DNA of 64,000 nucleotides from Pseudomonas canadensis (GCF_000503215.1 NZ_KI628540.1:5030-69029), one strand, 5' to 3'; positions 17,481 through 27,461 are shown, counted from the stretch's first letter. Notes: generated by a model from the sequence alone, not told the origin. Made by a program: numbers and translations.

Positions 17481-18913
17481 CAGGGCTTGGCGCCATCAAG
17501 CACGGGTTTGCGAAAGACCACCGGTTTCACCTGCGGCAGGCGTGCCGGAAATAGCCGGCGTGCCTCCAACACGTTGATGCCGACCATCAGCCAGAACAGC
17601 GCGACCATCACCACCGCAAAGCTGAAGTAGTGGTCGAACAGGCCACTGACCAGTGCCGAGAGAATCCCCGCCGTGGTACCCAACCAAATGGCGTTGTCCT
17701 TGGTCAGGCGGATCGGACCGTTTTCCGGCCGCGCTTCACGCCACCAGCGTACGGTCACCGCGATAAAGAACAGCATGCCGACGATGCCGGTTTTGTAGAT
17801 GTAGTTCAGCCACAGGTTGGAGATGCCCAGCAAGTGAGTGTCCGGCACCGGTGGATCGACCTTGAAGCCGATGCCGAACGGGTACGACGCTACCGCCTGC
17901 GGGAACATGCGGTATTCGTCGAAACGTACTTCGGTACTGGCGTTGCTCGAAGAAAAGATCGTCGCCAGGCGTTCCTGCAACGGTGGATAGGCCATCACCA
18001 ACACGACGGTCAGCGCCGCGCCGATCATCAGCAGGCGGCCGGTATACGGCACCCGGCGCGTGGCCATCCACAGCAGCACCAACGCGAGGCTGACCATCGC
18101 GCCACGGCTACTCGCCAACAGCAAGGCCGCCGCGCCCAGGCATGCCACGACCAGGCCCAGCGCGCGTTTCCAGCCTTGCTCGGTCATACCGAAACAGAAG
18201 GCCAGGGGCAGCAACAGCGCCATGATCCCGCCGATGGCATTCGGGTGCATCCACGGCGAGCCCATGCGTGAAGACATGGCTTCCAGGCCGAATTTGAGCA
18301 TGTCGAAGTTGCCGTAGTTGAACAGTGCTAGCACCGGCGCAATGCCGGCCCCGGAGCGCGTGCGCACGAACACCGCAATCGACAGCACCAGCATGGCCAG
18401 GCTGCCCAGCAGCAGGGCGATCACCAGGGATTCGCGGTGCTTGTGGTCCACCAGCAACTTGGCGCAGAGGAACACCCCCGACAAGTTCAGCAACCAACGC
18501 AGCCAGTTGGCCACGCCGCTGCTGTCGGCGTGGATGGTGACTTGGCCGACAATGAAGGGAAACACGCTGAACACCATCAGCCACAACAGCATTTGGTCGG
18601 TCGGGCGTCGAGTGAGGCTCGGTGTATCCGGCCAGCGTGCCAGGAAGCTGTTCCACAGCACCGCGCCCCAGGTCAGCGCCAAGATGGCTTCGCTGACGGT
18701 ACTGCGAATGCCCAGGTTGATCGTGGAATACGGCATGAACGTAGCCACCAGGGCGAACAGCAACAGGCCCCAGAATGGAAAGCGCAGGATGGTCACCGCA
18801 CCGGCCACGCCGACCACGGCGAGGAACGCCTTGGCCGGCGACAGCAGCAGGGCGACGGCGCCAAACAACAGGCCTAGGAGGATGGCGACGAGGCTGGGCA
18901 GGTTCACTCTCAC
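17480..18913 (-). CDS. pslJ: Psl polymerase PslJ (O-antigen ligase/Wzy-like)
   Basis: A 477-residue polytopic membrane protein of the Wzy/WaaL (O-antigen ligase) superfamily, likely polymerising Psl repeat units in the periplasm. It has about twelve membrane segments and a periplasmic loop containing FDEYRMFPQAVASYPFGIGF, a family-typical position. I chose the GTG start at 18913 because it overlaps the pslI stop (GTGA) and has GAGGAATTGAA upstream. A longer reading from 18979 would run into pslI without such support. Confidence 0.87.
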   Translation of the reverse strand: MRVNLPSLVAILLGLLFGAVALLLSPAKAFLAVVGVAGAVTILRFPFWGLLLFALVATFMPYSTINLGIRSTVSEAILALTWGAVLWNSFLARWPDTPSLTRRPTDQMLLWLMVFSVFPFIVGQVTIHADSSGVANWLRWLLNLSGVFLCAKLLVDHKHRESLVIALLLGSLAMLVLSIAVFVRTRSGAGIAPVLALFNYGNFDMLKFGLEAMSSRMGSPWMHPNAIGGIMALLLPLAFCFGMTEQGWKRALGLVVACLGAAALLLASSRGAMVSLALVLLWMATRRVPYTGRLLMIGAALTVVLVMAYPPLQERLATIFSSSNASTEVRFDEYRMFPQAVASYPFGIGFKVDPPVPDTHLLGISNLWLNYIYKTGIVGMLFFIAVTVRWWREARPENGPIRLTKDNAIWLGTTAGILSALVSGLFDHYFSFAVVMVALFWLMVGINVLEARRLFPARLPQVKPVVFRKPVLDGAKP

Positions 18914-20013
18914 TTCAATTCCTCGATCAATTCGGCCAGGCGTCGGCGGTAGGCGTGATGGTTGAAGCGTTGTGCCCATTGCCGGTTTTGCTCGGGTGAT
19001 TCGTCTTCAGTGCGCTCGCCGAGGCTGAGCATCAACTGCGTCAATGCCGGGCCGTCGGTGGGCGAAAAACGCGGCGCCGATGGCGGGGTGATTTCATCCA
19101 GCGAGGTGCCGCTGGCTACCGCCACGGGGGTGCCGACGCTCAAGGCTTCGATCACCGGCAGGCCGAAACCTTCGGCATAGGACGGCTGCCACAGGCGCGA
19201 GGCCTGGCGGTACAGCGCGTGCAATTCGGCGTCCGACACGCCACTGAGCGCACGAATCCCTGGCAGGGTACGCTGAACCTCGGGTAAATGCTCAAGGCTG
19301 CCCACCAGCACCAACTCCGGCACGGCGGGGGATTGCTGTCGCGCCTGCCGCCAGGCGTCGACCAGGAACGGCACGTTCTTGCGCAGCTCACGCGTGCCCA
19401 CCAGCAGCCAATAGCGCTTTGGCAATTGGCGCGCACTGAGGTCCGCCGCCAGTTCGCAAAAGCCATCGACCTGATTGGGCAGTACGCGAATCTTGCCGGC
19501 AGCCTTGGGAAACAACCGCGCGGTTTCATCGGCGCTGTAGTGCGACGGCGTCCACACCCGGTCAGCGCTGTGCACCGCGTAGGCAATCGACAGGCGATCG
19601 CTGGTCTTGTAGATCAGCGCCTTCAGACGGTTGGCGTGGTAGTTGTTCAGCGTGATTTGAAACAGATCATGCAACAGCACGACCGTGCGCAGTCCCTTCG
19701 GCTTGGGCGGCAATGGCAGGCCCATATTGAAGGTGCTGATGTACAGGTCGATCTGCTGTTCACGCAATGCGCGCGGCAGAAAACCGGCCTCGAACCGCAG
19801 GCGATTCTGCGGCTGGTGCATCGCGGTCTTGGCGCAGCCCCACACCGGGCAATGGGCCTGCAAACGGGTTTCATCGCCCAGGGGCGCCACGGTAAATCGC
19901 TCAAGCTCGATGCCCGGCAGACCGTGCAGGGCGCTTTCCAGCGCATACACCTGGCGGCTGATGCCCGATTGCGGCGAGGTGCCGACGGTGCGGTAATCCA
20001 GGCCTACACGCAT
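18910..20013 (-). CDS. pslI: Glycosyltransferase PslI (GT4 family)
   Basis: A 367-residue cytoplasmic GT-B glycosyltransferase of family 4, adding a sugar to the lipid-linked Psl unit. The N-terminal acceptor domain includes LRTVVLLHDLFQI. The C-terminal nucleotide-sugar domain holds YWLLVGTRELRKN and the donor-binding motif PSYAEGFGLPVIEALSVGTPV (the E-x7-E pattern). Its start overlaps pslH by 10 bases, and its stop overlaps the pslJ GTG start. Confidence 0.9.
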   Translation of the reverse strand: MRVGLDYRTVGTSPQSGISRQVYALESALHGLPGIELERFTVAPLGDETRLQAHCPVWGCAKTAMHQPQNRLRFEAGFLPRALREQQIDLYISTFNMGLPLPPKPKGLRTVVLLHDLFQITLNNYHANRLKALIYKTSDRLSIAYAVHSADRVWTPSHYSADETARLFPKAAGKIRVLPNQVDGFCELAADLSARQLPKRYWLLVGTRELRKNVPFLVDAWRQARQQSPAVPELVLVGSLEHLPEVQRTLPGIRALSGVSDAELHALYRQASRLWQPSYAEGFGLPVIEALSVGTPVAVASGTSLDEITPPSAPRFSPTDGPALTQLMLSLGERTEDESPEQNRQWAQRFNHHAYRRRLAELIEELK

Positions 20014-21221
20014 GCGGGCTCCTTTTGATTCACGGGCGAAAGGTTGGCGTACACCTTTTCCAACTGGCTGGCGGCGACGCTCCAGTCATGGGCGCGCCGC
20101 ACATAGGCCCGGCCGGCTTCGCCCATGGGCGCGGCGGCGTCGGGAAATTGCAGCAGGCGCACCACGGCGTCGGCCAGGCTCGCGGCGGTCTGCCCGCCGA
20201 GGTAGTCCAGGCCTTCCACCAGGTCCAACCCCGACACGCCTTGCTCGGTACTTGCCAACGGCAGGCCGGCAGCCAGTGCTTCCAGCACCTTGAGCTTGGA
20301 ACCGCCGCCGTGACGCAATGGCGCCAGAAACACCGAACAGCTCGACTGCAGTTTCAGCAGGTTGGGTACGAACCCTTGCCACTCGATACGCGGGTCCGGC
20401 CAGCGTTCACGCCAACTGTCCGGCATGCCGAAGCCGCACACACTCATGCGCGCATCCGGGCAACGCTCCCAGACCTTGGGCAGGATTTCATCCAGGGCCC
20501 ACTCGATGGCGTCGACGTTGGGCGCGTATTCATAGTTGCCCAGGAACAGCACGCGGCGGGTCGACGGGTCGGGTCGGGCGGCGGCGAAGTGATCGCAATC
20601 CACGCCATTGACCACCACCGACACGGGTTTGCCGGCGATTTTTTCCAGGGTCTTGGCATCGCTGTCGGTGACCGCCACCACGTGCGTGGCCTGGCGCATC
20701 ACCCGGCGTTCCCAGCGGGTATAGCGCCATTGGTCATAGCGAATGAAGGGCAGCGACCAACCTGGCAAGCGGTCATAAGTGGCCGCACCAAGGGCTGATT
20801 CGACATTGTGTTCGGTCAGCACGAACGGCTGGGATTTACGCGCCAGTGCCTCTTCATAGGGTTGAAAACTGTAGCTGTGTTCGATCTGCACCACATCCCA
20901 ATGTTCACCCAGTAACCAGTTGAAGGTGTCCTGCAATCCACCCGACAGGCCATTCACACTGGCGAGCAACGGGTAAGGCGCGAACAGCCCGGCGAGCAGC
21001 GTCGTGACGCTGCGCAACGGGCGACGCGGCAGGATGATCAACTGTTCGAGAAAGGCCTCCAGCACCTGGCGGTCGGTAAGCGACACCGGGTGTTTGTCAT
21101 GCAGCAGCAAGGTGATCCGGTGCCCACGCGCGGCCAGGCTGCGCAGCAGGTGGAACTGGCGCGTCTTGCCACCGCTGGTGGCGGGCCAGGGCGAGTAGGG
21201 CAGGATCCATAAAATGCGCAT
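20004..21221 (-). CDS. pslH: Glycosyltransferase PslH (GT4 family)
   Basis: A 405-residue GT4 glycosyltransferase. The N-terminus MRILWILPYSPWPATSGGKTRQFHLL is the typical acceptor-side opening with a glycine loop. Later come LTEHNVESALG, VVNGVDCDHF, RRVLFLGNYEYAPNVDAI and the donor-site region APLRHGGGSKLKVLEALAAGLPLAST. ATG at 21221 follows the pslG stop by 8 bases and has GAGTGAGG upstream; an upstream extension of the frame has no support. Sugar specificity (mannose, glucose or rhamnose in Psl) cannot be assigned from sequence. Confidence 0.9.
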   Translation of the reverse strand: MRILWILPYSPWPATSGGKTRQFHLLRSLAARGHRITLLLHDKHPVSLTDRQVLEAFLEQLIILPRRPLRSVTTLLAGLFAPYPLLASVNGLSGGLQDTFNWLLGEHWDVVQIEHSYSFQPYEEALARKSQPFVLTEHNVESALGAATYDRLPGWSLPFIRYDQWRYTRWERRVMRQATHVVAVTDSDAKTLEKIAGKPVSVVVNGVDCDHFAAARPDPSTRRVLFLGNYEYAPNVDAIEWALDEILPKVWERCPDARMSVCGFGMPDSWRERWPDPRIEWQGFVPNLLKLQSSCSVFLAPLRHGGGSKLKVLEALAAGLPLASTEQGVSGLDLVEGLDYLGGQTAASLADAVVRLLQFPDAAAPMGEAGRAYVRRAHDWSVAASQLEKVYANLSPVNQKEPACV

Positions 21222-21229
21222 GGCAGGCC

Positions 21230-22558
21230 TCACTCCCATAACAGAATTTGCAGGTTCGACTTGACCGGAACGGTCAGGCCATCGGTGCCGCTCACCGGGG
21301 TTTGTGTGCCGCGCAGCGGGTCGTACAGAGTGGCGCTGGCCAAGCCCGGCAAGTGCGCGTTGCCGCCTAGGGCCGACCAGAAAAACCACAGCTTGCGCCC
21401 GTCGGTGCGGGTCCAGCCAATGCTGAACAAGCCGTCGGGCAGCGCGTCGGCGGCTGGCGGATCGCCCGGTGTGAGCTTCGGTCCGCTGATATCGAGGAAG
21501 TTCTTCAGCGCGGTGTAGACCGGCTTGGGATTGGTGTCGATGTCCAGCAAGCCATAGGAGCGATCACGCACGCTGGCGCGCTGGTCGAGGTCGCTCAGGG
21601 TGAACAGGAAAATCTTGTCGTAATCCATCGCGCTCATCAGCGCCAGGCGGCGCACCACGTAGTCGGCCTGCGCCTGTGGCGTGATGATGTCCTGGGCGTC
21701 TTTGGGCCCCTTGTAGGTCGACCAGCCCCACTCGGTACTCCACAAGGTTTGCACGCCGCCGTTGCGCAGGGCCTGGTTGAGCTGGGTGGTCTTGGCGATG
21801 AAATCCAGGTTGGCCGGGTCGTTGCCTTCGGGCAGTTGGGTGTAGGGGTGGTAGGAGATGATCGTGTTCAGGCTGGCCAAACCCAGTGCGCCCAAGGCGT
21901 CAAACATGGTCTGGCCGTTGGGCATTTCACTGAAGAACGCCATGCCGGCGGCGACCACTGGTTTGTTCGGGTTCACGGCACGCAAGGCGTTGGTGGTGAC
22001 GGTCAACAGATTCGCGTAGCCGGCCGGGTCCGCCACCGGACGCCAGAAGCCGATCAGATTCGGTTCGTTCCAGACTTGCCAGGCATCGACGCTGGGGTAG
22101 CGCTGGGAGAGCAGCGCCATGCGGTTGGCGAACACGTTGGGGTCTTTTGGTGGGTACTGGTCCGGGTACAGCGACAGCGGTGGCGCGCTGGTGATAAAGC
22201 GTGCCGAACCCACCAGGTAAAACACTGACTTGATCTGGTTCTGTTGCAGCTTGCCCACCAGTTCATCGAGGGTGGCGAGCTTGTATTGGTTTTGCGCGGT
22301 TTCCAACTGGTCCCAGTGCAAATCCAGTCGCACCCACTCCAGTCCCAGTGCCTTGAGGCGGTCGATCTGCTTTTGATAACGCTCGGGGCTGAACCACAGG
22401 AACTGCGCATTCACCCCCAGAAAATCCTTCCACACCACTTCTTTGGAGCCCTTGAGCACATGGCTTTCGGCATCCGCCTGGCGCCCCCATAAGAATGCGG
22501 TCAGGCCCAGGGCGGCAACCAGCGCAAAGGTGGCGAGATAGGTGCGTTTACGCGCCAT
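21230..22558 (-). CDS. pslG: Psl glycoside hydrolase PslG (GH39)
   Basis: A 442-residue endoglycosidase of family GH39, which in P. aeruginosa cleaves Psl and is attached to the inner membrane facing the periplasm. The N-terminal hydrophobic segment (residues 7-24) is a membrane anchor or signal. The acid/base glutamate lies in WNEPN at Glu165 and the nucleophile in STEWGW at Glu276, the same numbers as reported for P. aeruginosa PslG. The (beta/alpha)8 barrel spans about 40-360, followed by a beta-sandwich ending in LQILLWE. It overlaps pslF by 11 bases. Confidence 0.93.
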   Translation of the reverse strand: MARKRTYLATFALVAALGLTAFLWGRQADAESHVLKGSKEVVWKDFLGVNAQFLWFSPERYQKQIDRLKALGLEWVRLDLHWDQLETAQNQYKLATLDELVGKLQQNQIKSVFYLVGSARFITSAPPLSLYPDQYPPKDPNVFANRMALLSQRYPSVDAWQVWNEPNLIGFWRPVADPAGYANLLTVTTNALRAVNPNKPVVAAGMAFFSEMPNGQTMFDALGALGLASLNTIISYHPYTQLPEGNDPANLDFIAKTTQLNQALRNGGVQTLWSTEWGWSTYKGPKDAQDIITPQAQADYVVRRLALMSAMDYDKIFLFTLSDLDQRASVRDRSYGLLDIDTNPKPVYTALKNFLDISGPKLTPGDPPAADALPDGLFSIGWTRTDGRKLWFFWSALGGNAHLPGLASATLYDPLRGTQTPVSGTDGLTVPVKSNLQILLWE

Positions 22559-23738
22559 AAGGGGCTCCGCTGATGGCTTGCTCGAAGAGCTGTTTGAATT
22601 TTTGCGCGGTCAACGGCCACAGGCGCTCGCGGCCGATTTCCCCGGCGCGTTCGGCCCAATCCCGCGCCAGCGATGGCGTGCGGGCCAGGCGCAGCAGTTG
22701 TTCGCCCAGCGCGGCGACATCCCCTTCGGGGTAGATCGCGCCGTTGCCGCTGGCGACTTCCTCGGCGAATGCGCGCGCGTCGGAAGTGATCGCGCCGCGC
22801 CCGCAGGCGGCGGCCCAGGATAACGCGCCACTGGTGCCGCGCTGGCGCCCGAGCAGGCCGAGTTTTTTCGATTCACGGTAGGGCAGCACCATTACATGGT
22901 GGGCCTGGATGGTCTGGGCGATCTGATCGGCCGGCAGGTTCAGTTGCCAGTCGATGGCGTCGGTCAGGCCCAATGCCGCGATCTGCGCGTTCAGCTGTTC
23001 CAGGTAGTTGCCGCCCGCGCCAAACGCCATTTCGGCGGCGGTGCCGCCGGCCAGGGTCAAGCGCACGCGGTCGCGCAATTCGGGGGCTTGCTTGAAGACA
23101 TCCGCCAAGGCTTGCACCAGGTCTTCGATGCCTTTGCCCCGGTAGATAAAGCCGAAATACAGCAGCCGCAGGGTATCCAGCGACGGCAATGCAGCCGGTG
23201 CAATCGCCAGGTTGGCGTGGTTGATCACTGCGACTTTGCTGGCCGGCAGTTGCATGCGCTGGGTCAAGCAGTCGGCACCCAGGCGGGTGAGGGTCACCAG
23301 CCGGGTCAGCCCCTTGGCGACCTGGCGTTCTTCGCGCAGGGTCAGCGGGTCGGCCAGCACCACCGCCGCTTGGGGCAATGGGCTGGGTAGGCGTTCCAAC
23401 AGATTCAAGGGGAAGGGCAGGTGCTCACGCCGCCACACGATGCGCTCCGGGTCATGCACGGTGGCAGTCAACGGCAACTGCGGATAAGCCTTGCGCAGTT
23501 CACGCAAGGCCAGGAATTCCCCGAGCCGCCCGCCGCCCAGTTCGGCGTGCACCACATCGACGCTTTGCCAGTCGAAACCGCCGATGGCTTGCTTGATCGC
23601 CTCGCAATTGCCCGCCACGCCGGCCAACGGTGTCAGCACCGTCACACCGAGTTGTTCCAGTGCCGTACGGAAATGCTTCGCGTAGTCGGCGATCCCGTTC
23701 TTTTCCGGCGGCAAGGGCGCGAGCAAGGCAATGCGCAT
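22548..23738 (-). CDS. pslF: Glycosyltransferase PslF (GT4 family)
   Basis: A 396-residue GT-B glycosyltransferase. The N-terminal MRIALLAPLPPEKNGIADYAKHF is a GT4 opening. The donor-binding half contains RLLYFGFIYRGKGIEDLVQAL and MVLPYRESKKLGLLGRQRGTSGALSWAAACGRG. Start and stop both overlap neighbours by a few bases: the pslE stop upstream and the pslG start downstream. The donor sugar is unknown. Confidence 0.88.
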   Translation of the reverse strand: MRIALLAPLPPEKNGIADYAKHFRTALEQLGVTVLTPLAGVAGNCEAIKQAIGGFDWQSVDVVHAELGGGRLGEFLALRELRKAYPQLPLTATVHDPERIVWRREHLPFPLNLLERLPSPLPQAAVVLADPLTLREERQVAKGLTRLVTLTRLGADCLTQRMQLPASKVAVINHANLAIAPAALPSLDTLRLLYFGFIYRGKGIEDLVQALADVFKQAPELRDRVRLTLAGGTAAEMAFGAGGNYLEQLNAQIAALGLTDAIDWQLNLPADQIAQTIQAHHVMVLPYRESKKLGLLGRQRGTSGALSWAAACGRGAITSDARAFAEEVASGNGAIYPEGDVAALGEQLLRLARTPSLARDWAERAGEIGRERLWPLTAQKFKQLFEQAISGAPYGA

Positions 23739-25729
23739 CAGAATGCACCCCGGTATTTGCCGATGGTGTGCAGCACTTTGCTTGGCACTTCGAACTTGCG
23801 ACGGTTGATGATGATGCCGTCCACCTTGCCAAACGCGGTGTTGAGGATCGACAGCGCGTGCTCCACCACCGGCACGGTACTTTTGCGCGCTTCCACCACC
23901 AGGCCGATCAGGTCGGCGCGGCGCAGGTTGACGAACGCTTCGCGGTTGTCCAGCAGTGCCGAGGCGTCGAGCAGCACCACTTCGCCCGGCGCGGCGGTTT
24001 CCAGCCCACCGACCCGCACGTTGATGCCGTTCTCATGCAGCAATTGGCGCAGTTGCTCCACCACGAAGGTCACCCCTTCGCCATGGCGCGCCGAGGTCAG
24101 GCCCAGGGTCAGGCCTTGCTCGGCAATGCGGTCGGGCTGCAGCAGGCTGTACAAACGGTAGATGCTCGCATTGAACGCGTTGGTACTTTGCGCGGTGGAG
24201 GTGTCCAGCTCCGGCAGGGTGGTCCACAGGGGCAGGCCGAACTTGCGCTCCACCAGGCCGCCGTCGTGAATGCGCTGGTCGAGCAGGTAGCACAGGTAGA
24301 TCACCAGCAGGCCGACCACGATGGCAAACGGGATCGCCAACACCAGCATCACCAGGGTTTTCGGGAAAATGCGGCCCGGGTTCAGGGTGGCTTCTTCAAT
24401 CACGGCGATGTTGCTTATCTGGCTGTTGTCCAGCTCACGGTCGATGCGCGATTTTTCCAGGTTATCCACGTACAGCGCGTAGTTGCGCTCGGTGGTGTTC
24501 AGCTCCCGGGAGAGGCGGGCCAGCTCCGGTTCAATCTCCAGGGCCTCCTTGCGCTGCGCTTCCAGGTTCACCAGTTGTTTCTGCTGTTGAACCAGTTGGG
24601 TGCGCAGCGCCAGGTTGTTGCTGGTTTCATCCAGCAACACGCGCTGCAAGTGGATTTCCAAGGTGTTTGGCGCACGGTTTTCCGAGGCTTGCACCGTGTT
24701 GCTCTCGTTGTTGACCTGCACCTGCATGGCCCGAATTGACGCGTCCAGGGCTTTGACCGGCGGCGCGTTGTCGGTGTAGGTGCGCATCATGTCGGCCTTT
24801 TCCAGCAGCTTCTGGTTGAGTAGGCGACGCAAATCCTGCTGCTGCGGGTTCAGTGCGATCTGGCGCACCGTGGTGACTTCCTTGGGCTGGCCCTTGAGCT
24901 GGGTGCGCGTGCTCGCAATGGCACTATCGGAGGACGCGATCAGCCGCGTGGTATTGAAGGTCTCGCCGCGCAGTACGTTGATGCGCTCGGACAGATCCTC
25001 CAGACGGTCGGTGATGCTCGCCGCGCCGATCTGGTTCAGGTGCGTGAGGATCTGCTCCTTATAGCTCTTGATCTCGGTCGCGCTGTTGGCCACCTGGCCT
25101 TCATAGAAGGCATACAGGCTCTTGCGGCCCAAGGCCTCGGTGCGCTCGTTGATGTAGGTCTCGACCCAATCCTTGACCACCGCCTGGGCGATTTCCGGGT
25201 CGCTCCACTTGAACGTGATGTCCATCACCGTGGAGCCGGCGGCGTGGCTCACCTCGAAGTTCTTCTCCAGGCTGGCGGCCAGGCGTTCGACTGCCGTGGT
25301 TTTTTCGACGATGCCCACGGTTTCCATGACCACGCGCACGCCGTCGAACACCGCCCCCACGCCGCTCTTGACGTAGTACTTGGTGCGTTTCCAGAAACCT
25401 TCCGGAGGTGGTGCGTTTTCGATCACTTCCAGGTAATGCTCGGCCACCGCACGCACGATGGGCCGGCCGGTGAGCAGGCGCTCCTCGTCGACAATCGGGT
25501 CACGCTGGGTGCTGGGCATCACCAGCGCCTGGCGGTTGCTGATCTCGATGGGCAAGGTCGAATCACGCCCCGGCTTCACCAACAGCCGCGCGGTGGATTC
25601 GTACTTGGCCGGCAGCAGGAACGCCCCCAGCAGGATGATCACCAGCGCGGCAATCGCCGCCAGTTTGAACTCGTGCCGGAAGATGAAGAACAAGCGCAGA
25701 AGATCACGAAAAGAACGGATCTCGATCAT
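23738..25729 (-). CDS. pslE: Polysaccharide co-polymerase PslE (Wzc-like, degenerate kinase domain)
   Basis: A 663-residue inner-membrane chain-length regulator. It has a first membrane segment at about 22-42 (LAAIAALVIILLGAFLLP), a large periplasmic coiled-coil part (about 45-445) and a second membrane segment at about 455-478. A C-terminal cytoplasmic domain has the BY-kinase fold order. The Walker A position reads SARHGEGVTFVV: the usual lysine of GEGKT is missing. No tyrosine cluster is visible at the C-terminus. Autokinase activity is therefore unlikely. Confidence 0.9.
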   Translation of the reverse strand: MIEIRSFRDLLRLFFIFRHEFKLAAIAALVIILLGAFLLPAKYESTARLLVKPGRDSTLPIEISNRQALVMPSTQRDPIVDEERLLTGRPIVRAVAEHYLEVIENAPPPEGFWKRTKYYVKSGVGAVFDGVRVVMETVGIVEKTTAVERLAASLEKNFEVSHAAGSTVMDITFKWSDPEIAQAVVKDWVETYINERTEALGRKSLYAFYEGQVANSATEIKSYKEQILTHLNQIGAASITDRLEDLSERINVLRGETFNTTRLIASSDSAIASTRTQLKGQPKEVTTVRQIALNPQQQDLRRLLNQKLLEKADMMRTYTDNAPPVKALDASIRAMQVQVNNESNTVQASENRAPNTLEIHLQRVLLDETSNNLALRTQLVQQQKQLVNLEAQRKEALEIEPELARLSRELNTTERNYALYVDNLEKSRIDRELDNSQISNIAVIEEATLNPGRIFPKTLVMLVLAIPFAIVVGLLVIYLCYLLDQRIHDGGLVERKFGLPLWTTLPELDTSTAQSTNAFNASIYRLYSLLQPDRIAEQGLTLGLTSARHGEGVTFVVEQLRQLLHENGINVRVGGLETAAPGEVVLLDASALLDNREAFVNLRRADLIGLVVEARKSTVPVVEHALSILNTAFGKVDGIIINRRKFEVPSKVLHTIGKYRGAF

Positions 25730-25743
25730 GGGATGTCGCTCCT

Positions 25744-26544
25744 TTAGTTATTGCCGCCGCTGGTTCGGGTGTAGTTGTAGCCCACCCCAATGGACTTGGT
25801 GAATGGGATCAGTTGGTTCATGTAGGTATCCACCCCTTGGATGCGCTCGCCCACGTTGGATTTGGGCACGAACACCACATCGCCGCGTTGCAGATGCACG
25901 GGTTTGCGGCCGTTGGGGCCGGTCTTGAGTAACTGGCTGAAGTCCAGGAAGTACGCGCGATACGCGCCCTGGGCGTCTTCGCGCAGCAGGGCGACCATGC
26001 TCGCGTTACCCGCCGGGCTGACGCCGCCGGCACCGATAATGGCTTGTTCCAGGGTGTTGGCCGTGCCGAGCTGCACCGCCGTCGGGTTGTTCACCGCGCC
26101 GCCGACGATGATCGAGCTGCCCGGCGCCTGGTTGATGTTTACCGTTACGCGCGGTTCGCGGTAAATGGGCGCCAGTTTGGTAGTCAACTCCGTGGCCAGC
26201 TCCGAAGGCGGGCGACCGGCGACCTGCACCGGGCCCAGGAACGGGTAGTTGATCTTGCCGTCGGTCTGCACCGTGTACAGCGTCAGCTCATAAATGGTGC
26301 TGACGTTGAACGCCGACAGTGTCGGCATTTCGCCGGCATCGCGCACGATGCGCAACTGGTCGCCGATGCGGATGCGTTCCACCGCCGGCGGCAGTTGGGC
26401 AAGCTGGTCGAGGGCGCGTTTGCCTTCCTCGACCGTATCGCCGTCGGGCGGGACGATGCGTGCCGGCGTATTGCAGGCGGCCAGGGCCAACATGGCCACG
26501 ACGAGCAGGGTTCGTTTCATCAAGGGGGACTTCCTGTGGGTCAT
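25744..26544 (-). CDS. pslD: Psl outer-membrane export lipoprotein PslD (Wza-like)
   Basis: A 266-residue polysaccharide export protein. The lipobox is MLALAAC with Cys24, so it is a lipoprotein. The Poly_export domain follows (RIGDQLRIVRDAGEM, TLYTVQTDGKINYPFLGPVQVAGR), then a SLBB-type repeat (IIVGGAVNNPTAVQLGTANTLEQAIIGAGG). Start ATG at 26544 has GGAGGTGAGCATC upstream and lies 5 bases after the pslC stop. It should form the outer-membrane channel opposite PslE. Confidence 0.92.
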   Translation of the reverse strand: MTHRKSPLMKRTLLVVAMLALAACNTPARIVPPDGDTVEEGKRALDQLAQLPPAVERIRIGDQLRIVRDAGEMPTLSAFNVSTIYELTLYTVQTDGKINYPFLGPVQVAGRPPSELATELTTKLAPIYREPRVTVNINQAPGSSIIVGGAVNNPTAVQLGTANTLEQAIIGAGGVSPAGNASMVALLREDAQGAYRAYFLDFSQLLKTGPNGRKPVHLQRGDVVFVPKSNVGERIQGVDTYMNQLIPFTKSIGVGYNYTRTSGGNN

Positions 26545-26549
26545 GATGC

Positions 26550-27461
26550 TCACCTCCAATAACCGGGAAACATGCTGATGCGCCGCTTGAGGGCGAGGGG
26601 GAGGCGACGCTCCAGATGGCCCAGCCGGTAGCCGAGCAGTTTGAACGCACTGCGCACCAGCACTTCGGGGGCGCGGTGCAAGGCTCCGGCTTTGCGCAAG
26701 GCCGCGAGTTCGGCCAGCACATAGCGCTTGCCTTCGCCACCCGCGTCGCCAAAGGCCTGTTTGATCCACGGTTCGCGACCGTAGAACACGCCGATATCGA
26801 AGTAGCGGTGAAATTCATCCAAGAGTTTGTAATCGTGGGAATGATGCACCAGCGCCGTGGCGGCGTAGCGCACTTTGTAGCCTTCGAGCAGCATGCGCGC
26901 CGCGACATAGGCGTCTTCGCTGCCGATCACATCCGCCGGAAAACCGCCCACCGCTTCCAGCACACTGCGCCGGTACACGGAAAACGAGTCGGAACTGAAG
27001 CAGGTCTTGATGCCCAGCTCCGGCGCATCGGCCAGGCTCTTGCTGCGGCTCTGCTCGGGGTAATTGAAGTGCCGCGATTGCGCACCCAGCACACCCGCAT
27101 CCGGATGCGGCAGCTGGCGGCCGTAGGCCACGCCGTAGAGCGGGTCCTGCTGCAATTCGGCGAGCAGGTTGGCGAAGGTCTCCGGGGTGGCGGGGATCGC
27201 GTCCTGGGTCATCACGATCAGCGCGTCGCCGGCCACTTGTTCGCTGGCCCAGCGCCGCGTGCCGCCGTGGTTGAAGTCGCGTGCGTCGATCACTTCGACC
27301 CGTGCGCCGAATGCGCGAAAGCGCGCCACGGTGTCATCACTGGAGGCGCTGTCCACCACCAGCATCTCGTCAGGTTGCAGGGTCTGCATCTTCAGTGCCG
27401 GCAACAGGCGCGCCAGGTGGCTGGAAGCGTTACGGGTCGGGATGATCAGTGACGTACGCAT
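26550..27461 (-). CDS. pslC: Glycosyltransferase PslC (GT2 family)
   Basis: A 303-residue GT-A glycosyltransferase of family 2. The nucleotide-sugar site shows MRTSLIIPTRNASSHLARLL and the metal-binding region MLVVDSASSDDTV. The acceptor-side motif SEDAYVAARMLLEGYKVRY is the conserved ED. The FNHGGTRRWA segment is typical of rhamnosyltransferase-like members, suggesting dTDP-rhamnose as a possible donor, but this is inference. It sits between pslB and pslD with spacings of 1 and 5 bases. Confidence 0.9.
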   Translation of the reverse strand: MRTSLIIPTRNASSHLARLLPALKMQTLQPDEMLVVDSASSDDTVARFRAFGARVEVIDARDFNHGGTRRWASEQVAGDALIVMTQDAIPATPETFANLLAELQQDPLYGVAYGRQLPHPDAGVLGAQSRHFNYPEQSRSKSLADAPELGIKTCFSSDSFSVYRRSVLEAVGGFPADVIGSEDAYVAARMLLEGYKVRYAATALVHHSHDYKLLDEFHRYFDIGVFYGREPWIKQAFGDAGGEGKRYVLAELAALRKAGALHRAPEVLVRSAFKLLGYRLGHLERRLPLALKRRISMFPGYWR

